Shown here: positions 58,766-64,000 of the stretch, one piece after another
Layout: the number at the start of each line of letters is the position of its first letter
How positions within the stretch are numbered: position 1 is the stretch's first letter
Origin: Talpa occidentalis
Lineage: Eukaryota; Chordata; Mammalia; Eulipotyphla; Talpidae
Assembly: GCF_014898055.3 (NCBI RefSeq)
Contig: NW_023602073.1
Coordinates: 82,564,678-82,628,677, forward strand
Direction of reading: 5' to 3'
DNA: 64,000 nucleotides
Position numbers and translations under genes: made by a program
Notes under the pieces: model-generated
The model's input: only the letters and a program-made list of their open reading frames with translations
Database searches by the model: none
What the model was told of the DNA's origin: nothing

Positions 58766-59804
58766 TTCTATTGAGCTGCATTTCTAAGGCTTCTCAAGAC
58801 CTATAGGTTGCCTCACTGCAGGTTATATCATAGAAATTTCCTACCTGACTATTTGGGCCCCTTCTCCAGTAGATTGAAATTGAATTGTTTAATGGGGCTT
58901 ACTTGTCCAATTGGTTTTTCACAGTTAAACCAAGACCCAGACATTTGACTTAGAATAATTATATTCTCTATGAAATTCAGAGCTCATCTGCCTGTGAACA
59001 TCTTCATAAGTCCTTCAGAAAGTCATGCAGGAGTGGCTTTATGTTAATGATCAGTCTGTCAGAGCAAAATGCAAATGATTATGAGTCACTTTGTGGAGGA
59101 AATGTACTAATGCTGCAGACTGTTGATGAGCCCAAAGGAGAGGCTGTGTACCAGGAAACTTGCTGCAAGCCTCATACCGGTGCTGTATCTCTGAGAGCTC
59201 TTATTAGTCTGTGAGGCTCTAAGGGGAAAATAAAGAAAACCAGAAGACGGAGGCTGCTTTTGGGAGAATGATAATGCTACTATTGTGATGTCCCTTATGA
59301 AGTACATCCTTGATAACAAATGACAAAATAAGATTCCTTTGGTGTAATTATTTTTTCAGTAAAATGGAAAGTATCCTTTCCATAGAGCAGGAAGAACATT
59401 TTTTATTGAGTGTTTACAGAAGCCAGGTTAAGAGTGATAGATGTGTAAACAATTATATAAGCATAATAACTAGCATTTATTAGGTAAACCAAACTTTGGA
59501 ACTATTTCAACTCCTTTCTTCCTTTTATATTCTACATTTAATCATCCTGCAAATCCTGTTGTCTCTACTGTAAAAATATATCAGAATATGACCATTTGTC
59601 AACACATCTACTGTTAACCCTCCTGTACCAAGGTCTTATCAGTTATTGCCTGAATTATTACAATAAAATTTAATTGATATATCCATCCCTAATTCTGTTG
59701 AATATCTAATGACAGCTCAAACAAACTATTTTATAAATAGCAAGTTGCACAAAATTTAAGTTTTTTTCCTAAGCATTTAGAGGGCAAAATCCAGTGGAGG
59801 TAAG

Positions 59805-60005
59805 GTCACTAGTCAGTCAGATTCAACTTGCTGCTGGTTTTTGTAAATAACATTTTTATTGGAACACAATCATACCTATTAATTTACATGTTCTATGTGA
59901 CTGAATGTGCTCCCATGGCAGCTCTACGTAGGCCAAACCAAGACCATATGATCTGTAAAGTTTAAAATACTACTTGAATTTTAAAGAAAAAGCTTGCTAT
60001 AGGAC
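59805..60005 (-). mobile_element. hAT-type MER DNA transposon relic, antisense
   Basis: TTTTTGTAAATAACATTTTTATTGG, ACACAATCATACCTATTAA, CATGGCAGCTCTACGTAGG, GACCATATGATCTGTAAAG and AGAAAAAGCTTGC are the antisense of a very common mammalian element with CAGGGGTCGGCAAAC-type ends. Its true termini are lost here. Confidence 0.6.
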
Positions 60006-60389
60006 ATAAAGGGTCTATCATGTTACTGTAAAACTGCTGTAAGAGAGCATGTATGGTTGCTTTCCCTAAGGCAAGGCACTAAATTTCTAGATGCAATATT
60101 TTAAACTTCCAGAATACTAAGTAAAGATGTTTTGTCAAAAGTCAAACCCAGGTAGAGCTGCCATCTTTAACACAGCTCTAGTGTTTTCAGGAAGTATAAA
60201 GCTCAGTTCCAGTGATCTGGAAACCAATATCCTGTGCATTGAAGTAATTAAAGTCCTCAGGCCATCACAATTTTAAATTAGTGCTCTGGTCAAATTACAG
60301 TAAATGTTCAACAAGGCTTCATTTTCTGTTTGGTTTAGGAGTTGGATTAGATTTTTGGGGTTTTTTTTGGCTAAAATTGACCAATTTTT

Positions 60390-60661
60390 TTTTTTGTTTG
60401 TTTTTTAAAGATTTTTATTTATTTATACAAGAACTGGGGTACAGACCAGAGGTGTGGGAGGGTGAGAGAATTTACCAGGGACAGAGCAGGGAGCAGAACA
60501 GGCAGAAGGACCAAAGACACTGCTGAGGGGCACAGCGGGTGAGGCAGGAGAGGTCTGCGCGCCATGTGGGTTTCTCCCTGGCTGGCCGGGAATGGAACGA
60601 ACGCTGCAGAAGCTGCAGACAGCAGCGCGGCGCTTAACCCGCTGTGCCACTGGGGAGGCCC
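60390..60661 (-). repeat. tRNA-derived SINE, older subfamily
   Basis: Approximate duplications CTAAAATTGACCAATTTTT (60371-60389) and CTAAAATGGACCATTTTTT (from 60661) flank it. The hairpin is mutated (CTGAGGGGCACAGCGG). Head GGGCCTCCCCAGTGGCACAG on the minus strand is intact. Confidence 0.92.
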
Positions 60662-60753
60662 TAAAATGGACCATTTTTTGAAAGAACATTATTCCATTCT
60701 GAAAATTTTCTGTAAGACACATGTTCATTTATTACATGACATAAGATACTCTT

Positions 60754-61047
60754 TTTTTTTTTTTTAATAGAGGCATGTTTTATTTATTTGTTTTGTTTAT
60801 ACAAGCACTGGGTATAGTCAGAAGCACGGGAGGGTGAGAGAATTCACCAGAGCCAGAGCGGGGAGCAGAACAGGCAGAAGGACCGAAGTACACTGCTGAG
60901 GGGAGCAGCGGGCGGCAGGAGAGGTCTGTGCGCCATGTGGGACCCTCCTCTGGTGGCCGGGGAGCAGCAGCGGATCGAACCGGCGCCGCAGAGGCCGCGG
61001 GCAGCTTCGCAACCCAGCGCTCAACCGCTGCGCCACCGGGGAGGCCC
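60754..61047 (-). repeat. tRNA-derived SINE, youngest-looking copy, 16-bp perfect TSD
   Basis: GACATAAGATACTCTT is exact at 60738-60753 and 61048-61063. The copy keeps many CpGs (GGATCGAACCGGCGCCGCAG, GGCCGCGGGCAGCTTCG, CAACCGCTGCGCCACCGGGG), so it has had little time for methylation decay. It is the best single template for this family in the window. Confidence 0.97.
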
Positions 61048-61369
61048 GACATAAGATACTCTTAATAGATTATCCACATAACTATGGTTGTACCATTCAG
61101 TCCCGAGGCTTTACTTATCATAAACTATACATTCTCATGAGCCTCCAACTACCCCACTCCCTTCGACTCGCTTGATTTTTTCCTTGTATCTTATATTTGT
61201 TCAAAACTAAATAATCTTAACCACCTCACCCACAACCCTCCTTCCCCAGCTAGTTATGGCAAATCCCTCCTGGCCTCTCAAGCTAAATAACGGAGACTCA
61301 TCCTTAGACTTCCTCATATTCTATATCTAAAATATCAGACAATCTTATCAATTTCAAGATAGATCTAGA

Positions 61370-61887
61370 ATCTTGTCACTTCTCACCATTTCCATGGCTA
61401 CTCCATCATCTCCTACATAGATTATTGCAATAGCCTCCTACTGGTCTCCCTGCTTGTGCTCTGCCCCATTCAGTCTATTCTGAACATAGTAGCCAGAGTG
61501 AATCTGTTAAAATTTAAGTCTCATCATGTCACTGCTCTTGATCAAAACTCTCCAATGGCTTATTGACCTGCTCAGAGTGAAATAGGAATTCCTTACTGTG
61601 GCCTGTAGGTCCGAGTGCCCTGACCTCTCTGGCTTCATCTCCTACCCCCACTCTTTGCTCAATCTGCTGTGGTCACACAGCCCTCTTTGTTATTTCTGGG
61701 ACAGGGTAATATACCCCAACTTTGCATTTGATCTTCTTTCTGCCTGGAACAGGAGTGTCTCAGATAATCCACAGCATGTTCTCCCTTCATTTCTCTGTTC
61801 AAATACCTCTTTATCTAAAAGGTCTGTGCTGACCACCTGTAAAATAGTGCTGTTGCCACAACATTATGATCCTCATTCTGTACCTAG
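61370..61887. repeat. L2 fragment
   Basis: CCTCCTACTGGTCTCCCTGC, AGTCTATTCTGAACATAGTAG, CTCTCCAATGGCTTATTGAC, CTGTGGCCTGTAGGTCCGAG and CTGCCTGGAACAGGAGTG follow the well-known L2 3' region. The 143-aa open frame 61598-62029 spans it and the adjoining SINE head and is not a gene. Confidence 0.85.
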
Positions 61888-61998
61888 TTTTTTTTTTCTG
61901 GGACCCTCGTCGGTGGCTGGGGATCGAACTGGCACTGCAGGGGCTGCGGGCAGCCTCACAACCCAGCGCTCAACCACTGCGCCACCAGGGGAAGCCCT
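61888..61998 (-). repeat. Head-only SINE with its own A-tail
   Basis: On the minus strand: GGGCTTCCCCTGGTGGCGCAG, GTTGAGCGCTGGGTTGTGAG, AGTTCGATCCCCAGCC, ACCGACGAGGGTCCCAG, then a run of A (the T run before 61898 on +). The hairpin and the entire tail half are missing. Confidence 0.88.
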
Positions 61999-62139
61999 AT
62001 ACTTTTTCATTTTTAGGGTCTCAGAATAGGGACTTTGTTCCCAGTTGTAAAACTCGTACCCAATGACATGTTTAATGCATGGGAGTTTTTAAAATACATA
62101 TTTTTGAGTGAATGGGCACTTAGCTATCTTTAAGGTTGT

Positions 62140-62270
62140 ATATTAAACCCTTTTCATACATTATCTTACTGAATAATCACAGCAGAAAAAAAAGTGTTAT
62201 TAGCACCTCTTCATGCTGAAGGGTGACTTTCCCAAAGTTAAGCAGGCAGCAAGTACATCAAGGTGACTTC
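62140..62270 (-). repeat. MIR fragment, antisense
   Basis: CATTATCTTACTGAATAATC, GTTATTAGCACCTCTTCATG and TTCCCAAAGTTAAGCAGGC follow the antisense MIR core. Decayed. Confidence 0.6.
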
Positions 62271-62781
62271 CAATCACTAGATGATCACTTCTAGATGAGC
62301 AGCTTATGAGATACTTATAAAAAGATCATTATTATAACATGTTAAAACTGAACCACAGGTATTTCTACAACTCAGTATAAATTTGTCTAAGTAATGAGAA
62401 GAATTATATTTCCATCTCAGATATATCTGAGGAGACAACAGACACTAAGTACTCTTACATTCCAAACTATACAGCATCTGCAAATTTGATGTAAAGAAAC
62501 TAGTTTCCTGATTGTTCACCATTCTTTCAGTGAGGAAGTCAGTGGTTGAAATAAATTGGCCAAAGAGCTGGAGATTGGAGGTGTTTCCTTAGAGAGATTT
62601 AGTGTCTGCCCTAAATCTACCCCGAGTAGTGATGGAGAGATTTTCTCTTTAGACTAACATGAAAGTTTAGTGGGAAAAACAAAACAAAACTGAAGAAAGG
62701 TATGAGAAGAATGTAGTGAAAGCACAAATCATACCACAGTGCCCCGGAACTAGTATAACTGGGTACTGCAACCATTTCTAG

Positions 62782-63209
62782 TGTTAGGGGGAAAGGCTGT
62801 CCTGAACTAATCCCATACAGGCTTTGTGGACTCCACCCCCACTCCAGACCAAAGCCATCAGGACATTGGGAAAGACAAATCCCGTCACCACCAAAGGGAA
62901 GGTGGCTGGGACCTGAGGGTGGAGTTAAGCAGCCAGGTTGGGTATAAAACCAGACACGTGGGCCTTGTGGGGGGCGAGGTTCCCTTTTGGCTCTCTGCCA
63001 GCTCTGCGGATTGGGTAGGACACATTAAAGACTTTATTTCCCTATTTTCTCCCTGAGTTGTACATTTCCTCATTTCCTTTCCCTTGTAAATAAACCTTTT
63101 ATTAACTTTTGTGTGTGCCTGTAGTGGAGTATTAATAACTCCCTTTTAAGCGCGCGGGTGAGGACCCACAGCCAGGCAACCCGTTTTATATTGGGGTTGC
63201 CCTGTAACA
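62782..63209 (+). mobile_element. Solo LTR of a class I (ERV1/gamma-like) endogenous retrovirus
   Basis: It begins TGTTAGGGGG and ends CCTGTAACA, giving TGTTA/TAACA inverted ends. CTAG flanks it on both sides (62778-62781 and 63210-63213). A 4-bp duplication is usual for gammaretrovirus-like elements. Within its 428 bp lie a TATA box TATAAAA (62943-62949) and an AATAAA signal (63089-63094), so it is oriented +. No gag, pol or env sequence adjoins it, so the provirus was lost by LTR-LTR recombination. Confidence 0.85.
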
Positions 63210-63589
63210 CTAGGACTGGAGGAACAGGAGTGGAGAATGGAGCTGGGACTGAGAATGGAAAGTACCCAGCACAGCAGAGAAGGACAAGATCATCTGGAAG
63301 ATAGTTTTCCAAAAATCCAGATAGATTCAAATTGCAATGCTATGTAAGACCTCATGGCAGACACCATTACCACTTCCCTGAGGGGCTTCTCTGACCCTGG
63401 GGGAAAACTTGGGCACTTGGAGAGCAGGTTGAAAGTACCAGGGGGATGAAAACCCCAGGAGCCACCCTCAGTCAATGACAGACACTAGTTGGCAGATAGG
63501 GTTCCCAGCTCCTTCCTTGAATAGGACAATTCTGCAGTCTGTTCTCCATCCTACCCCTAGCAGGGCCCTCAGCAGGACTGAGTCCCAGA

Positions 63590-63770
63590 GGCCTCCAGCG
63601 ACAACTTGTTATCAACACCTCTTCTATTGGCTTCTTTCCCTTTCCGGGATCATTCCTTTGTTCTCATACTTCTTGGGATCATCTCTCAAATAAACTGACC
63701 TGAAATCCTAGTCTTAAGGTCTATTTCTTGGGTAGCTAGCCTAGAAGAACCCTTGACAAAAATTTATGAT
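63590..63770 (+). mobile_element. Possible second, decayed LTR 3' end
   Basis: CTCAAATAAACTGACCTGAAATCC followed by CTAGTCTTAAGGTCTATTTC and GAAGAACCCTTGACA resembles the R-U5 end of several old mammalian LTRs. No duplication or 5' end was found. Confidence 0.4.
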
Positions 63771-64000
63771 CTCTAAGGTGTAGCTCAGAAAGAGTCAACA
63801 GAGGTATCAAGCAGAATTGCCCAAATAGGCCACATAATTCTGAAACCTATGAAGATAGGACAAACTTTCTGTCGAACTGCTCATTCACCTTTTCACTGTG
63901 AGAAACAATGAGCAAGAAGCAAGTGGAGCAAAATGCATTACAGGCCACAGGTTTTTGTGTTCCTCAATTCTCTATTGGTATTAGGGAGCAGAGGGGTGGG

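Larger units (their letters stand above)
1..64000 (+). other. COL19A1: COL19A1 gene, internal portion (20 exons, both gene ends outside the window)
   Basis: The gene encodes the alpha-1 chain of collagen XIX, a secreted FACIT-like homotrimeric collagen of basement-membrane zones. Its family architecture is an N-terminal TSPN/LamG-like domain followed by five collagenous (COL) blocks separated by non-collagenous (NC) linkers. The 20 exons here sum to 1116 nt (372 codons). Each is flanked by AG/GT and all are phase 0, so any exon could be skipped without a frameshift. The order of diagnostic peptides matches my recollection of human COL19A1 from residue GPPGIQG to GAKGDK. The signal peptide, TSPN domain, C-terminal COL/NC blocks, promoter and polyadenylation site are not in the window. 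In human the gene lies at 6q12-q13 near COL9A1. Type IV, IX, XXI and XXV chains were considered and do not match. Confidence 0.95.
40263..64000 (+). other. COL19A1: Large intron after exon T (more than 23.7 kb in window)
   Basis: No further Gly-X-Y exon was found. 40263-44760 shows no named repeat apart from the assembly gap. From 44763 on it is a near-continuous mosaic of L1, L2, SINE, DNA transposon and LTR pieces. 60005-60389, 62271-62781 and 63214-63590 look unique or unassigned. Confidence 0.75.

Noticed and set aside
61598..62029. 143-codon open frame on +
   Set aside because: It runs through L2 text and into an antisense SINE head. No protein-like composition and no conserved domain.

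Overview
The window is an intragenic slice of a mammalian chromosome. It carries, on the + strand, 20 consecutive small exons from the middle of one collagen gene. Translated together they give 1116 nt / 372 codons without a stop. Every exon starts and ends on a codon boundary, and nearly all begin with a Gly codon. I recognise the protein as the collagen alpha-1(XIX) chain, COL19A1. The sequences that fix this are GYYNK, GEPFTKGEKGDR, GPPGKSLPGEP, IALPLLGDIG and NFCGNCQAS, found in the order I recall for the human protein. No other protein-coding gene and no functional RNA gene could be supported.

Layout. Positions 1-1478 are the end of an intron whose upstream exon lies outside the window. 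Exons A-B (1479-10752) encode a poorly collagenous linker. Exons C-N (15998-28189) encode a triple-helical block with a few small interruptions. Exons O-P (29544-33975) encode a second non-collagenous linker holding the only two cysteines of the stretch (C-G-N-C). Exons Q-T (34054-40262) begin the next triple-helical block. From 40263 to the window end (more than 23.7 kb) I find no further exon. This is a large intron made mostly of nested transposable elements, with one 100-N assembly gap at 41621-41720.

Organism. MIR, L2, MER5-type, MLT1 and L1M relics indicate a placental mammal. A lineage-specific tRNA-derived SINE of about 270 bp occurs 16 times. It has an A/B-box head beginning GGGCCTCCC, a conserved hairpin CTGCTCCCCTCAGCAG, and a tail of (AAAT)n followed by TCTT. 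From memory it is not the carnivore CAN, equid ERE, cetartiodactyl CHR, vespertilionid Ves or horseshoe-bat SINE. Its AATAAA...TCTT tail suggests a T+ SINE, so a laurasiatherian (for example a pangolin or a less familiar lineage) is a guess only.

The most interesting items are: a probable fossil collagen exon at 16876 behind an intact-looking splice acceptor; a SINE copy whose target-site duplications enclose about 100 bp of extra sequence; a head-only SINE with its own A-tail; a SINE fragment that places a strong pseudo-acceptor in a 341-bp intron; a twin-primed (internally inverted) L1; a clean solo ERV LTR with a 4-bp duplication; and a DNA transposon nested in an L1. No novel multi-gene system is present.
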